From the NCBI RefSeq assembly GCF_032854445.1, contig NC_088295.1, positions 3,038,501 through 3,102,500 of the forward strand: a stretch of 64,000 bases of DNA. Reading direction: 5' to 3'. This DNA is from Liolophura sinensis (Eukaryota; Mollusca; Polyplacophora; Chitonida; Chitonidae). Numbering within the stretch: the first letter of the stretch is position 1; each line of letters opens with the position of its first letter. Below are positions 1-11,591 of the stretch, piece after piece. The notes beneath the pieces were generated by a model. The model was not told the DNA's origin. It ran no database searches and saw only the letters and a program-made list of their open reading frames with translations. Made by a program: the position numbers and the translations under genes.

Positions 1-8
1 TCAACTAG

Positions 9-3000
9 ATGCGTTGTGGTCCATTGCTTTGCCTGGCCCTCTTTCTTGCTGGAGTTGCACTGTCGGACAGCAGGAGGTTACGACGACAAGGTACGAGACC
101 ATCTTTACCTTCTTTCATCATAATCTGTATATTAGTGAATAACGCAGGCGTAGTGTTCGTGTAGCTTTCAAAAGTGATCGATGACAACTTAGTTGAATGT
201 CCGTGAAAATGTACCTTCAAAGAATTTGTAGAAAAGGTTATTTCTGGAAAATGACACAAACGAAGTAGTGAAGATAATTCGTCCAGTTTTATTTTGTTTT
301 GTACATTTGGGAACGGGCTAGTGTAAATTATGAACGTTTCAAACGTCATTTTTTGCAGCTGATTAGAGCAGACTTTAGGCCCGTCTATTATGAGCCTCAT
401 ATCAGTATGGTCCAGTACTGTATGATAAGTCAGTGGATCCATCGATAGATTAGTTGAGCGTTTTATTTCAAATGCTTTGATGAATATTCACTACAAAGTT
501 AATTTTCATACAGCGGAGTTACACCATACCAAACGTGTAATAAAACGAGTTTAAACTGAAAGAAAACAGCGGGAAAGTATGGCAAGTATATTATCACTTA
601 GTTCCTGGCTGACGTTCATATTCATCTATTCTTCTTTCCTTGTAAAATTAAGAAAATTACAGAAGAACATACAGGTGCGATATGCATATGTGAATGGCGT
701 TGTGGTTTGCACAGTCCTCTTCGCAGGTGATCGCTGTATGTTTACGTAATCAGACAAATGTTGTTCAGGAAGAATTGTTATGTTGTTATGGTAGTCTGAA
801 ACCAGTTAAACGGAGACGTAAATCTTCTTCTGTCACATGGCAGAATTTGATCCTTAGCTGACCAGAAGACCATAGGAGCTTTACGGATTGTTATACATGT
901 TGTTTATTCATGGCGATTCTGGTCATTAGCACCCTAGGCTATCTAACATGAAGACAATGGAACATGTGTTAAGGCTATATGCGATGTTACTGATCAGCTT
1001 ATAAAAGCTAACTGATATTAAGCGCCAAGTAAATCATATATGATCCCAATGTACACGTGGGCTAATAACCCGTGTTCAGTGGTCCGTACACGTTCCGTGT
1101 AGATTTGAGAACTCGTGTAGTCATTATCCTATGTCTTAAGCAGCCTCGGTGATCTAACAGATATGTCAACAGGTGGTCATACACAAGATGAGTTTTCATA
1201 AACTAGATTAATTAACTTTTGCTCGCTAATTGTACAAAGGTGAGTAAATAGTTGGTATACATGAACAAAGTTAATGTATCGGATGTTTACAAAATTACAT
1301 TAGCATATTGATACACCAAACAAAGTTTCAAGCGGATGGCGTAAAGTTGCATGGTTAGTCTGGCAATTGCCTTATAACGGCTGATTAGTCTAAACCTCCC
1401 CAACGTGTGAGGGAGTGTTTTTCTCTAATTAGAGAGCCTACAGCCGCCTACCCTCTTCCACAGATGTTGTATGTACACTCTCAGGATTCTCTTAGGGCTT
1501 CACATATAACAAGATGAAGGTCATGCTTCTGTTACCGTTCCGTCAGCCATTAGGGCATGAAGAAAGCTAAGCGTGTAAATAATCGTTTGAAACGTATGGT
1601 GATGTATATACTAATTTATATAGTAGACCGCTATAGTTTCAGTTTTTGCCCGTCGCCCAACAATTTAATATTGCTTGATTGCAGTAAATGGCAACCCGGC
1701 ATTTTTCTGCTACTATGCGACATGGGCGAAATACGGCCGTCTCCGCCCGGAAGCCATTGACCCGTTCATCTGTACTCATATCGTCGTGGCCTTCGCTGAG
1801 GTCAAGGTCAACTCTGTGACGGCCGATATCCAAGCTTTCGATCAAACAGATGAGAACGACGTGTAAGTATTAAAAATGACAATACGTGGGTAGAAAAAAG
1901 GAATAATTTGCGCTTATAAATGGCCACAGTACGTATCTATAATTGATGACAATGCGTGAGCTAGTGTAAACCGTGATGGTGTAAATAGAAGTGCTGATGT
2001 ACCATTATTAGAGAGCAATAACAGTTTGGAATTAATTAAAAATCCTGTTCCATAAAAACTGTTTTCTTCAAATGACGTCGGTCTCCATCCCCAGTGCATT
2101 ACCTTTTCGTATCAGTCATTTAGTCTGATTATAAAAGTTATTCAGACAAAACTGAATTCGACCTATTTGTTTGGTCCGTATATTTAATTGGTAGTGGTTT
2201 CATTTTGGGCTTAGATTTCCCGCCATGAGTGGCCTGAAGACCCGGAACCCGAATCTGAAGATGATTCTGGCGGTGGGAGGATGGAACCACGGTACCAACC
2301 GCTTCATCAGGGTGGCTGACAACCCAGCCTTGCTAAACAGCTTTGTCAAGAACACCGTCAACTATCTAAAGAGGTTCCAGTTTGACGGCTTAGACGTTGA
2401 CTGGGAATTCCCCACATCCAAGAGCCAATTCTCCCGATTTATCAGAGTGAGTACGCGATGTGCTTGTATAAACTGGCCATGATTGCCTCCCTTTAAGTGT
2501 CCGGCATACGGAGTACTTACGTCAATGTTCCTATCAGGCTTAACGTGTTCAGTATAACATCGTATTATCTGCGTGAAAATATAGTATAAATTATACAACA
2601 ATAACAGTCCTACTTGACTGGTTTCTGTACCCAGGCGTTACGGACGGAATTCAACCAACCGGGGAATTCTCACTTGATCTTGACATCGGCCATGTCTGCT
2701 GGTGAGGCGGCGATCATCAGTGGCTATGACATTCCGGACCTGGCCATGTGAGTACCGTGGCTGCCACAGCTACACACGACTTCCGGACAACACTTTACCT
2801 CACATATACATACTGATTTATGTCCCCACACAGTCTTGATAACGGGATATAGCAACTTCATAAAAATAAAAACTGCATATGACTCTTTGATTTAGCTTAA
2901 AAATCAAACGAACTTACCTCAGAAATTTATGCATATGTATACCCAGTGAATCGATGTGAGAAGGTAATTTTGCTTTGCACCCATAGTTAGTCCTTATTTT

Positions 3001-4893
3001 TCTCTTCTGCGCCTCCGCGGCCTTCGTGGCTTCCTTGATTAACGTGACCAAGGAACCCCTCACCAATGCGGTCTCAAGTAGGGACTCACGCTGGCTTCCT
3101 CTCCGGCCGTACGTGGGAAGATCTGTCAGCAACCTGAGGATGATTGTGGGTTTACCCCGGGCTCTGCTATGTTTTCTCCCGCCCTTCTGCTGGCCACCAG
3201 CGTATAGTTGAACTATTCTTGGCTACGGAGTAGTAGAACAGCAATCAAAGAAATAAATAAATTAATTAATTAAATCATTTGTTCTGGCTGTTTGTTTCGC
3301 CAGTACGCTGGACTACGTGCTGTTGATGAGCTATGACCTGCACGGAGGCTGGGAGGGTAAGACTGGACACAACAGCCCGCTGTTTGCGCGCTCGACAGAG
3401 GTGTCCTGGAGAGCACGATTAAACACAGTTAGTATATTGGCCATAAGCCTGTATCTGCTCCTCAAACAAAATGCTCCGTATTCGAATTCACAAATGCGTT
3501 GGTTAAAGAGAGTGTACCGCAGACTTTTGGCAAAAGGTTGGATATCACAAATTCAGTCGAATATATGCTATTATTTAATTACTGATAATTACCATTCACA
3601 GAATATCAGTCTCGTCAACATAACGTAACATTTGTAAAGCGTTTGGCATTGTAACTTTTTTTAAAAACTTTAGAATAATGTAAATATTACAGATACGAGA
3701 CTGATATTTGTTGAAAGGCACTAATTTAGAACTATTGGTAAATAGAGAAAATCTCAGGTATAGCCCTGTAATCCAATTCAGTAATTCAACCGCAGCCATG
3801 AGAAACACAACTAGAAATTGTTTGAATACTATTTACCTGCGAACTTTATTTATTTTAGAAGATTTGTGTTCTGATGGTGATTTGTACCTGATGGTAGATC
3901 ACACTTTACTACTGACTGGGTTAGAGTGAGCAGTTGGTAGTGGTATGTGATAGTGGAGCTTGTAACAGGAGGATGTATCTATATTACAGGCATGGGCTGC
4001 TAACGAATGGTTCCGTAAGGGAATGCCCCGCAGTAAGATAATCATCGGTATGACCACATACGCCCGCCGTTTTACCTTGAGAGACCCGGCTGTTCATGGT
4101 GTCGAAGCTCCGGCTGAATGGTGGAACGTTATACTGAACTATGCCGAGGTAAGTACATGTGTTATTATATTGTTTAGAAATGATGTGCTATATTACATTT
4201 TAGTGTTGCAATGGAATCGGATTCCATGTACATATATGTTCAAAATTCATCACATGTGCGAAAGTTCTATCATATTATCTATCATATCCACCAAATATGT
4301 CCAAATGCTCTTCACTGATAGAATGTACCTGATGCCTCGCGTACAATAAAGGAAAAATCTTGTAGCACCTCTCCCCTCCCACTGTATGTTGTTACCCATT
4401 TCGAGTCTCCTTGTTTTCCAGTCTCCTGGTTTCCTTTGTCCTTGTTTCCAGCTTCCTAATTTCCGATCTTCACATTTCCACTCTCTTTGTTTCAACTGTT
4501 TGTGTTTCCATTCACCATGTTTCCAGTCTCATTGTTTCCACTCTTCGTGTAACCACTCTTCGTGTTACCACTCTATTTGTCTTGATTGTGACGATTTCCT
4601 CTTTCCCTTTACAGGTATGCTCGGAATTCTTGCCTGGAAGTACCATTGTATGGGACGCTGAAAGCCAGGCGCACTACGCCTATAAAGGAAAATTATGGCT
4701 GAGTTTCGATAGTGTGGATTCTATACGAGCTAAGGTAAAATATACAGATAGAACTTGTGTTATTTATTTATCATATCGGCGTCCAAACTCGTCAGATGCG
4801 GAGATATAGATCAGATATGTTCGCTTTGATTGCTTTTCGGTAGATATGTTAGGGATGTTGGCTAAAGGCATCATTATTTATACCACCATTTCT

Positions 4894-4970
<77 letters not shown>

Positions 4971-4990
4971 CTAAACTTTCATATATAAAC

Positions 4991-5068
<78 letters not shown>

Positions 5069-8000
5069 GTTTAGCAACTATTATTCCCTGTGAGATGCAG
5101 TAATAGGCTTTTGCTGGTAATAACTATAACAGAGACTAACATAACCCGAATTTTCTTGAATTATCGTACACTTATCGTGACAAAGAAATGAAAAACGCCG
5201 TCTTTTAAATTACTTATTAATTTAAACACTTTAGATTTTAAGAGATAGTGTAAATATAACCAAATGAAGCGTTATTTTTGTCCAATTATTCAGACGAAAT
5301 GGCTGATGCAGAACAGATTTGGTGGGGCTATGGTGTGGACCATGGATCAGGACGACTACTCTGACAAGTGTGGCCAAGGCTTCAACCCGCTTCTCAGCAC
5401 TATTAAACAGGAACTCTTTGGTGACAATGGGTAAGGCAAGCTGGGACAACAACCATCAGATATGTTACATGTCAAAATTATCCTCATTGTATTGTCGTGA
5501 GCCAGGAACCCGGGATCAAAATAGCCAAAGATTGTAAAATTGACAACCGTGGCACCTCCTTTATCGACACTCAGAATTAGAGCCTGGCCCCTCCACTCTG
5601 TATTCTGAATAGTGTCCACATTTTATATTTCCTTGAGGCAGCACTACTCTGAATACTGTCCACAATGCATGTTTCCTTGAGATAGCACCACTCTGAATGG
5701 TGTCCACATTTTATATTTCCTTGAGGCAGCACTACTCTGAATGGTGTCCATAATGCATGTTTTATTGAGGCAGCACCGTTCTGAATGGTGTACTTTCTTG
5801 ACTCTAAGAATGAGGGCATTTCCCCAAGTATTGGATAATCCGATCTGTATTCTGACTGGTGTCCCCGTGTCATGTTTTAGCTATCCAGCGCTCTGTACAT
5901 GTGAATAGCCCATATATTAATATAAATAAGTCTCCATCATGATAAGACCTGAATAAGAATAAAGATAACATTAAGTCAAAATTAGACACACAAAATACAA
6001 TATACCCTGCACTGTCATATTTTCAGTTCGGTTAAAAATGAATTGGTTCGCAGAGCGAGCGAATTTTTAATCCGATGTAAACCTTTACTTCCCTTGCTAT
6101 AAGATAACTTTTATGGTATCAGTGTAACAGTGTCGCCGTTCCCTGGCCAGTTGTCAACTGTCACAGCCAACCCCGGCGGAGGCACCCCACCCACTACCAG
6201 ACCGACTAGTACAACAACAACAAGAAGGATTATCACACAAGGTATGTTCTTAAGCTCTCCCCTTATGTCGGACCTAAAGCTCTCCCTATGCCAGACCTAA
6301 AGCTTTCGTGTATACTGGGCCTAAAGCTCTCGTGTATACCCGGTCTAAAGCTCTCGTGTGTGCGGAGCCTAAAGCTCTCGTTTATGCCGAGCCTAAAGCT
6401 CTCGTGTATGCCGAGCCTAAAGCTCTCGTGTATGCCGAGCCTAAAGCTCTCGTTTATGCTGAGCTTAACGTCTTGTGTATGCCGGGCCTAAAGCTCTCCT
6501 GTATGCCTAGCCTAAAGCTCTCGTGCATGTCAAACATAAAGCTCTCCTGTATGCCAAGGCTTAAGCTCTCCAGTATGCCGGACCTAAAGCTCTCCTGTAT
6601 GCCGAGCTCAAAGCTGAGGTGTATGCCAGGCCTAAAGCTTTCGTGTATACTCTCCTTTATGCCAGGCCCTCGTGTGCGCCGGGCCTAAAGCTCTCGTGTA
6701 TGCCGGGCCTAAATCTTTCGTGTATGCAGAGACTAAAGCTCTCGTGTGTGTCGCTCCTAAAGCTCTCGTGTATGCCTGGCCTAAAGCTCTCGTGTATGCC
6801 AAGGCTTAAGCTCTCCTGTATGCCGGACCTAAAGCTCTCCTGTATGCCTAGCCTAAAGCTCTCGTGCATGTCAAACATAAAGCTCTCCTGTATGCCGGAC
6901 CTAAAGCTCTCCTGTATGCCGAGCTCAAAGCTGAGGTGTATGCTGAGCCTAACCTCCATGAAGTTTCGTCTGAAGTCATAGCCACACTAACCAATTTGCA
7001 AACATTCATGTTAAGACACAAACAGTAATCAGTGATTCAAGGCTAATCATTATGAAGGGCGTGATATCAATTTCAAGAAAGTGCCTGTAAACTATATGTA
7101 TGGTTACTGTCTGTTAACAGGTTCTGTCGACTGTTCAGTAGACCCTCCAGGCGATTACCCCATCACTGGAGAGTGTTCTGCCTTCATCAAGTGTGCCAAT
7201 GGACAGGAGTTCATTTTCCTCTGCCAAGACACATTGTTTTACGATCCGGAACTTTCCCGATGTGATTTTGAGAAGAATGTCAAACCCAAAAGATCAGACT
7301 GTCCTTGGTAAGATCTGCCCGTCCCTGTGCGGACCTGTGTCTTCTGTCCTCTGTGATCCGTCAGACAATTGACGTCTACGTCTTCCTCTCCTCTGGATTT
7401 TCACCTCATCATCTTTTTTGTCCCTATTCTCGTTATCGTGTTATTCCGCTCTCTGCCCATTCAACAATGATCAAGAACTGTTGAAATCTCCCATTGCCTG
7501 GTCACAAATGTGCTCTTATGTGTCAATCACGTTAATACTGGCTGGAACAATGTAGGCGTACTAGTATGTGCTTGTAATGCTTGTCGATAATGTTAATTGC
7601 CGTCGTATAAGTGAAATATTCTTGAGTATGGCGTAAAAACCAATCAATACTTGTACGATCAATATACTCCTATTTGCCAATCATGATGTTATCGAAATGA
7701 ACTTCATCGAACAAGTCATGTTAATGTGAGCAGGGTTAATGCGCTCTAATATGGAAGTGATGTAAATACCTAAAGGAACAACGCATATTCTAGTATCAAA
7801 CGTCATAGTCATATGTGTTATTTATGTAAATGCTGACATTTACAAGATAGAAAGTTAATGCTGACAGTCATGCGTAATGCGTACCGGTAGTCCTATTTTA
7901 ATAAAAACATTGAACATAACAAATTTTACCATTAATACAACCCGAGACGTATCCACTGTTTTGTAGAATGATTATGTCTGACAGGGATTTAACTTAAAGG

Positions 8001-11000
8001 AGGCGATTTAGTATTTAATAGTTTTTAAGCTGTTTTCAGATTGTTGATTATTAGGAAACTATTTTTTTTGTGACTATAATCCGTGTTAATGTATCCACCG
8101 TCTTTATGTACAAGCAGTCCTTCAATTGTTTATATCAAACGTCTTTGTTTTATACATTTATTCATCATCGTTGCATAAAGAATTTACCTAATGAAGTTAT
8201 TTTTTCCACATTATCAAAAGGTGGATAGAAATTGCATGCGACTTCTGATACATAAATAGTGACTCAGGCCTACATCCATTTTCTTAAATACTGAGCATCT
8301 AATCAAAACGGACTAGATTTATTGTGAAGATTAGCATTAATGTATAAACTCCTTGCACGATTTGGTATTTATATTAGGCCTATGCAATATCTGAATGAAT
8401 CATGTGTTTAATCTAAACAGTGAATATCGAGTATAGCTGTGCAGTATAAGTGTTTCATTCCTCAGTTTTAGCTCATGAACGACTGAATAGGTGTGAAAAT
8501 AGTTGAAGATTAATAAAGTAAACAAGTAAAAAAGAAAATCATCGTTCGACGGTCTTTTGTATGGAAAACAGCATCATTTTGTTAAGTATGACCAGGAAAT
8601 ACTGCCAATATGCTGTTAAACATTCGCTGATATTCACTGAGTAATCATTCACTGATTGCGTAACAGTGGTACATTGCCATCTTAAGCTCAGTTCACACGG
8701 GGTGATTCTTCGAATAGACTTGTCCAATTCTACATGTCGAAAGAAAATAGGAGCACGGCGTAAAACACCAGTCAAACAAATAAATAATCCATTTCATTCT
8801 CCCGCTGTCACACCATGCGATTTATTCACTGTTACAACCGCAAAACATAGCGCATGTCTAGGATGTGTCGGATTGGATTTACCCGGCATTTCAGGTTATC
8901 AGGGACGTTATTGAGTGTTTCCTCTTGTTCTTATCAAACCAGACAAGTACCACACAAATTCTGCATTTGCAGGCTGTTGTATCTGTCATACTGACTACGG
9001 TGTGTTTTGAACAAAATCCGGACCTGCCCTGTGTTTCTACCTGTTTGACTACCATGTGGCACCTCTCGCACTGCAGTTTGTTACCATCACCTCCCATGTT
9101 CCCAATTTTCTAACCATCTGCTACCGTACCATAATATTACGCCCACTTCCTCCTGTAACATGATTTTCGGACAACCGTTTATCCGGCGTAAACCAGTAAC
9201 ACACGTTTGTGCTCCTCAGCTGGCCTACCGTACCACAACTGTTTATGTCCACCGCCTGCCCTACCATACCCACAACTTTATATATGTCCACCGCCTGCCC
9301 TACCATATCCACAAGTTTATATATCACCTGCCAATCACCTGCCTTACGGTACCACAACTGTATATATGGACATCACCTGCCTTACGGTACCACAAATTCA
9401 TATATACCAATCACCTGTTTTACCGTACCACAACTGTATATATGGACATCAGCTGCCTTACCGTACCACAAATTCATATATACCAATCACCTTTCTTACT
9501 GTGCCACAACTCTATATATGGACATCACTTGCCTTACCGAACCACAAATTCATATATAGCAATCACCTTTCTTACCGTACCACAAATTCATATATACCAA
9601 TCACCTTTCTTACTGTGCCACAACTCTATATATGGACATCACTTACCTTACCGTACCACAAATTCATATATACCAATCACCTGTTTTACCGTACCACAAC
9701 TGCATATATGGACATCACCTGTCTTACTATACCACAAATTCATATATACCAATTACCTGCCTTTCCATAACCACAAATTCATATATACCAATCACCTGCC
9801 TTACCGTACCACAGCTTTATATATGGACATCACCTGCCTTACTGTACCACAAATTCATATATACCAATCACCTTTCTTACTGTGCCACAACTGTATATAT
9901 GGACATCAGCTGCCTTACGGTACCACAAATTCATATATACCAATCACCTGTTTTACCGTACCACAAATTCATATATACCAATCACCTGTTTTACCGTACC
10001 ACAACTGTATATATGGACATCACCTACCTTACCGTACCACGAATTCATATATACCAATCACCTGTCTTACTGTACCACAAATTTATATATACCCATCACC
10101 TGCCTTACCGTACCACAAATTTATATATACCAATCACCTGTCTTACCGTACCACAAATTTATATATACCCATCACCTGCTTTACCGCTCAACTTTATATG
10201 TGGGCATATATACAAGTTCTAGGCGTCACTGCTCTAGAATTACTCGACATGCTGTGTTGACGCCTTCCTCGGCCATACGTGTACTTGGACAGGCGCATAC
10301 CCACTGTTATTACATGCATCCAGGAAATGAATCCTTGATGGTAAAGTTATTTTGAGGCTAAAGTGCTTACTGTCTTGTTTCGTTGTCATTTAAGGTCGAG
10401 TTCAGCCAGAACGGCAACAACAACTACGCAATCGCCAAGAGCCACTACCAGACGGAATCGCGCGAATACAACCACATTACGGCCAAGAACCACTGCCAGA
10501 CAGGACCGTGTAACTACAACCACGCGGAGAGCAACAACAACAACACTAGCTGGTGAGCAAGTTATAGGCTTCGATATTTATTTTTTAAATACTTTATAGT
10601 TTGTTGCAAATATACTTCTGACTGTATACTCTATCCACGACAGACCATTAGAATATGCCAATTCTATGCTCTGTCAAATGATATCTGGTTTTCTGGTACG
10701 AGTGAAAAGTGATGTAATCCATATTAGCACGATAAATACCTTGTTGGTTGAAGTTGTTGGAGTGGAGGTCTGTCTTAATAACTTACAAATATGCAGGGTG
10801 ACTACCGAGTTCCAGCGAAATTAAAATCATTTCCGCAAAACCTGCCTTGACCGAACGTTCACCTGATCTCCCATGGACGATTTAATTCAAATACAGCACT
10901 ACTTTATTATGGTGCTATGTGCTTCTGTTGAAGGCATCCAGCGTGCTAATGTTTAAGTAACAATCACAATTGCACATAACAATATGTCTGCGTTTTTAGG

Positions 11001-11591
11001 AACAACCATCATATCATAATGGAATGTAGGGGTTTAATATCACGTTGTATATGCACACAATATATATGTCATAGATCCCTAATGGACCGATTGTTAAATC
11101 CTCAGTTAAGATTGAGGAAGTTTTGGTCATTTTACATACATTTGGGTTAAGAATTGGCTGTACAATGTCTACAGGTGGCTTCCGCCGACAAGCTGAAGAC
11201 ATGTACAGTAGTCTCGTTGCCTCTCTGCAGTACGCGGCCTCTAGTTGGCGCCATTTGTGCTACAGATATTTGTGCAACATTTGTGCTCCCGGATATTGTA
11301 CTTGCAGTTGTCGCGAGCATACTTGCAAAACGACAATAAAGCTTATCACAGCTGCAATCTGTTTTCGAAAGCAGATGTTAACAGGATAGCGTTTTATTTG
11401 CAGGTCAAGTTGACTGCTCCGTTGTTTCACCTGGCAACCACATTTTCAGGGGAGACTGCACCAGGTTCTTCCAGTGTGCGAATGGTTTTCTCTTCGTAAA
11501 CGTCTGTCCACCCGGTCTGCTGTACGACTCCATCTCTGACCGCTGTGACTGGCCATTCCTCGTCAAAGAGAAGAGATCAGACTGCGTGTAG
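9..11591 (+). CDS. Gene A: secreted GH18 chitinase with one or two CBM14 domains
   Basis: Family-18 glycoside hydrolase predicted to cut beta-1,4-GlcNAc chains outside the cell. Phase-consistent exons: 9-90, 1685-1862, 2215-2446, 2635-2747, 3304-3427, 3990-4148, 4615-4734, 5294-5430, 6123-6241, 7121-7307, 10395-10552, 11404-11591; joined they give 1797 nt, 598 aa. Residues 1-19 form a signal peptide, followed by a basic RRLRR stretch. The GH18 barrel spans about 30-382, with catalytic DGLDVDWE (acid E151), MSYD in exon 5 and GGAMVW in exon 8. A Thr/Pro linker leads to CBM14 no. 1 (Cys 426, 440, 446, 456, 469, 482), then a Thr/Arg linker and CBM14 no. 2 (Cys 541, 555, 561, 571, 584, 597). If the donor at 7308 is unused the protein stops at 7311 (484 aa). 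Compared with genes B and C, exons 3, 4 and 6 are 7, 4 and 9 codons shorter. The start is the only ATG ahead of a signal peptide; the promoter lies outside the window. Family assignment is firm; isoform use is inferred. Confidence 0.88.
91..1684. other. Gene A intron 1
   Basis: Intron between the signal-peptide exon and the first barrel exon (donor GTACGA, acceptor TGCAG). I see no coding segment, array or recognisable mobile element in it. The minus-strand open frame at 5-442 overlaps exon 1 on the other strand and has no support. Confidence 0.6.
1863..2214. other. Gene A intron 2
   Basis: Donor GTAAGT, acceptor TTAG. Unique AT-rich sequence; nothing recognised inside. Confidence 0.6.
3010..3275 (+). 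mobile_element. Degenerate SINE copy in gene A intron 4
   Basis: Matches, with many changes, the better copies at 22657 and 46991: the CTCACCAATGCGGT segment, the GGCTTCCTCTCCGGCCGTACG core, the CAGCAACCTG motif, and a tail with CAATCAAAGAAATAAATAAA. The tRNA-like head is eroded. Confidence 0.75.
3428..3989. other. Gene A intron 5
   Basis: Donor GTTAGT, a weaker variant but required by alignment with genes B and C (LNT joined to AWAANEW). AT-rich; nothing else recognised. Confidence 0.6.
4390..4612 (+). repeat. Pyrimidine-rich imperfect repeat of about 15 bp before exon 7
   Basis: Degenerate tandem copies of a motif like GTTTCCACTCTTCGT run up to the exon 7 acceptor at 4613-4614. On the sense strand it forms a very long pyrimidine-rich tract, so it may strengthen 3' splice-site recognition. 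The short open frames here are artefacts of the repeat. Confidence 0.7.
4897..5077. repeat. (AT)n tract bounded by an inverted repeat
   Basis: Two long AT dinucleotide runs in gene A intron 7. TTGCTAAACTTTCAT begins at 4968-4969 and its exact reverse complement ATGAAAGTTTAGCAA ends at 5077, with AT repeat between. The stretch can fold into a long hairpin or cruciform. Confidence 0.9.
5585..5800. repeat. 44-bp tandem repeat, about 5 copies, in gene A intron 8
   Basis: Unit resembles CTCTGAATGGTGTCCACATT followed by a TTTCCTTGAGGCAGCACTA part, with two alternating variants. The minus-strand open frame across it is a repeat artefact. Confidence 0.75.
6242..6960 (+). repeat. 24-bp minisatellite, about 29 copies, filling gene A intron 9
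   Basis: The unit is close to CCTAAAGCTCTCGTGTATGC plus four bases. The first recognisable unit begins at the donor itself (GTATGTTCTTAAGCTCTCC at 6242). The unit is a multiple of three, so both strands stay open for over 100 codons (LKLSCMPG-type repeats); this is not evidence of coding because it lies between a clear donor and acceptor. Confidence 0.85.
7121..7311 (+). CDS. Gene A exon 10: CBM14 module, with terminal reading if unspliced
   Basis: Encodes a complete six-cysteine peritrophin-A (CBM14) chitin-binding domain with Cys spacing 13-5-9-12-12, ending KRSDCPW and then TAA. The acceptor is CTGTTAACAG at 7111-7120, phase 1 and in frame with the linker exon 6123-6241. The last codon TGG and the stop TAA overlap a good donor (G then GTAAGA, GT at 7308-7309). 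Splicing there to 10395 keeps the Trp codon and removes the stop. The exon can therefore be terminal (484 aa protein) or internal (598 aa protein). Confidence 0.85.
7598..7648 (+). mobile_element. SINE 3' tail fragment
   Basis: Only the conserved tail is present (GCCGTCGTATAAGTGAAATA, TTCTTGAGTA, GGCGTAAAA, CCAATCAAT), as at the ends of the copies at 22657, 46991 and 55648. It lies just downstream of exon 10. Confidence 0.8.
7900..7905 (+). promoter_or_regulatory. Candidate poly(A) signal for short gene A transcript
   Basis: AATAAA about 590 nt after the stop at 7309-7311. It could serve transcripts in which exon 10 is terminal. No strong GT-rich element follows at once, so it looks weaker than the site at 12618. 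Confidence 0.4.
9220..10190 (+). repeat. 38-bp minisatellite, about 25 copies
   Basis: Units start ATCACCTGCCTTACCGTACC and end in one of two variants, ACAAATTCATATATACCA or ACAACTGTATATATGGAC, often alternating. Because 38 is not a multiple of three and the unit lacks stops, all three forward frames remain open for hundreds of codons; none has a plausible protein. The array ends about 200 bp before exon 10395. Confidence 0.9.
10395..11591 (+). CDS. Gene A second linker plus CBM14 cassette (exons 10395-10552 and 11404-11591)
   Basis: Exon 10395-10552 encodes a Thr/Arg-rich linker rich in TTTT and TTRR stretches. It enters in phase 2 and leaves in phase 1, exactly like linker exon 6123-6241. 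Exon 11404-11591 encodes a CBM14 domain ending KRSDCV and TAG; it is clearly paralogous to exon 7121-7311 (shared VDCSV, CANG and KRSDC). There are no GH18 exons between 7312 and 10394, so this is not a separate chitinase. Phase allows joining from exon 10 (donor 7308), or directly from exon 8 (ends 5430, phase 2) to give a 496 aa single-CBM14 form. A strong poly(A) site follows at 12618. Confidence 0.85.
10553..11403. other. Gene A intron before the last exon
   Basis: Donor GTGAGC, acceptor TTTGCAG. Unique sequence; nothing recognised. Confidence 0.6.

Larger units (their letters stand above)
7312..9219. other. Unassigned sequence after gene A exon 10
   Basis: Either the 3' UTR of the short transcript or the first part of the intron to exon 11. 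Apart from the SINE tail and AATAAA motifs at 7900 and 8512, I see no coding or repeat structure. Confidence 0.5.

Noticed and set aside
9160-10355. Open frames of 116-366 codons in three forward frames
   Set aside because: They follow the 38-bp minisatellite; the unit has no stop in any frame, so openness carries no information.
7312-10394. A separate fourth chitinase gene owning the CBM14 exon at 11404
   Set aside because: No GH18 exon is visible in this interval, while the exon phases fit gene A exactly, so the cassette is assigned to gene A.
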